5,115 bases of DNA from Chloroflexota bacterium (GTDB taxonomy: Bacteria > Chloroflexota > Dehalococcoidia > SZUA-161): the NCBI GenBank assembly GCA_016865955.1, contig VGNW01000170.1:1-5115 (forward strand). The letters are read 5' to 3'. Positions 4,228 through 5,115 of this stretch are shown piece by piece. Each line of letters starts with the position of its first letter. Position 1 is the stretch's first letter. The translations under genes were made by a program, and so were the position numbers. The notes below the pieces were generated by a model. It made no database searches. It worked only from the letters and a program-made list of their open reading frames with translations, and was not told the DNA's origin.

Positions 4228-5115
4228 ATGGGGGTGGGATTTAACCTTTTATCACCCAAAAACCAAGACCCACTCATACCAGTAACCATCCAACTCGGCG
4301 TTACGGGCAACCCCGAGCTTGCCGATGAGCAAATAATCCGTACAAACATGAGGCGAGTGCTCGCCAGGCTGGATAAGATGCTGCGCCGCACACCGCATAC
4401 CTTTACCGTCATTTCACCGTTAGCTCAGAGCACCGACCGCTTCATGGTCAAAGAGGCTCTCGCCTGGCCGGTATCCGAGGGTATGGACAAACCGCGCCTT
4501 GAAGTTGTGCTTCCACAGCCCGAAGCAGACTATGTGCAGTGTTTCGCTACGGAACAAGCAAAGCAGGAGTTCCAAGAGCTTCTGTCAAAGGCGAAGTACC
4601 GACACAGCATCGAAAAAGCAGCTTCACAAAGGTCTGCCTGCGAAAAAGCCAACCGCTATGTTGTTGACACCTGCGATGTGCTGGTTGTGGTTTCCGATGG
4701 AAAGGCTTCGACAGAACAGGTAAATGCGTATCCGTTGGAGTATGCGCGAAAGATAGGACGGTCACTTATCTTAATCGACCTGAAACGTAATGCCATAACT
4801 GAAGAGAGAGGAGAAGACAACGCTCTTCAGGCTCTAAAAAATCTTAATTCCTATAACAGCGAGTCGCCGGGGAAACAGAGCGACTCAATGATGGAAGCTG
4901 AATTTAACGTTCTGGCTGCAGAAGCGAAAATTTCAGGTCTGCCGCCGGACTTTTTGAATCCGCTCCGCGAGGGTCTAATGGCGCAATACGTCCGCGCTGA
5001 CCTTCACGCCCAGCGCTACCAGAACCACCATATGAGAGCCGGCAGCACAATTTATGCTCTGGCAGCAGCGGCGGTGGCCACAGCCGCAACGCAGGCAATT
5101 TTTTTTGAGGATATA
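4228..5115 (+). CDS. SLOG-like domain protein with C-terminal membrane segment (3' end outside window)
   Basis: This frame stays open for 296 codons to the last base of the window. It is therefore the 5' part of a longer gene. Only 30 bases separate it from the TIR-LRR stop, so it is in the same operon. Residues about 18-190 look like a SLOG/LOG-type Rossmannoid domain: IQLGVTGNPEL (21-31, family form GVTGHR), SPLAQSTDR (63-71, family form SPLAEGADR), LEVVLPQPEADY (91-102) and CDVLVVVSDGK (149-159). The glycine-rich GGT step usual after this last motif is replaced by STEQVNAYPLEYA. SLOG domains bind nucleotide-derived ligands, for example cyclic ADP-ribose isomers in Thoeris ThsA. Residues 249-270 form a polar helix (AQYVRADLHAQRYQNHH) leading to a hydrophobic segment at about 272-293, as in SLOG proteins with paired membrane helices (SLATT-like). 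The likely role is a membrane effector or sensor. Any second helix or further domain is not visible here. Confidence 0.85.
   Translation, partial: MGVGFNLLSPKNQDPLIPVTIQLGVTGNPELADEQIIRTNMRRVLARLDKMLRRTPHTFTVISPLAQSTDRFMVKEALAWPVSEGMDKPRLEVVLPQPEADYVQCFATEQAKQEFQELLSKAKYRHSIEKAASQRSACEKANRYVVDTCDVLVVVSDGKASTEQVNAYPLEYARKIGRSLILIDLKRNAITEERGEDNALQALKNLNSYNSESPGKQSDSMMEAEFNVLAAEAKISGLPPDFLNPLREGLMAQYVRADLHAQRYQNHHMRAGSTIYALAAAAVATAATQAIFFEDI

Overview
The window looks bacterial and carries accessory, conflict-type genes rather than housekeeping ones. Support for a bacterium: Shine-Dalgarno sequences lie ahead of the main genes, the candidate promoters have extended -10 boxes (TGnTATAAT type), and the tRNA gene encodes its own CCA end. 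The Pro/Thr-rich linker, the internalin-like LRR cap and the style of the TIR domain recall Chloroflexota (Dehalococcoidia/Anaerolineae-like) genomes. That placement is an impression from protein style and is weak. All genes read on the + strand.

Region 1 (1-270): about 140 bases with no recognisable gene, then a promoter and a complete tRNA-Asn(GTT) gene. Region 2 (271-1244): a promoter and a two-gene module. The first gene encodes a 77-residue helical protein of unknown function. It overlaps by 41 bp, in another frame, a 184-residue AbiEii/MNT-type nucleotidyltransferase, so the pair resembles a toxin-antitoxin module. Region 3 (1245-1585): 341 bp of non-coding sequence with a hairpin just after the module and an extended -10 promoter near its right end.

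Region 4 (1586-5115): a tightly spaced three-gene operon, cut by the window end. Gene A encodes a Nudix domain with a damaged Nudix box fused to a C-terminal RyR domain. Gene B encodes a cytoplasmic TIR domain, one membrane helix, and an extracytoplasmic LRR of nine exact 22-residue repeats. Gene C, incomplete, encodes a SLOG-like Rossmannoid domain followed by at least one membrane helix.

TIR, SLOG, RyR and Nudix domains all belong to the chemistry or sensing of NAD- or ADP-ribose-type nucleotides. My working inference is a membrane-bound, Thoeris-like signalling system. The LRR would sense something outside the cytoplasm. The TIR domain would process NAD+. The SLOG-TM protein would respond to the product at the membrane. 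The Nudix-RyR protein would bind, buffer or sense a related nucleotide. None of this is shown directly. The domain order and the operon are visible in the sequence; the pathway is hypothesis.
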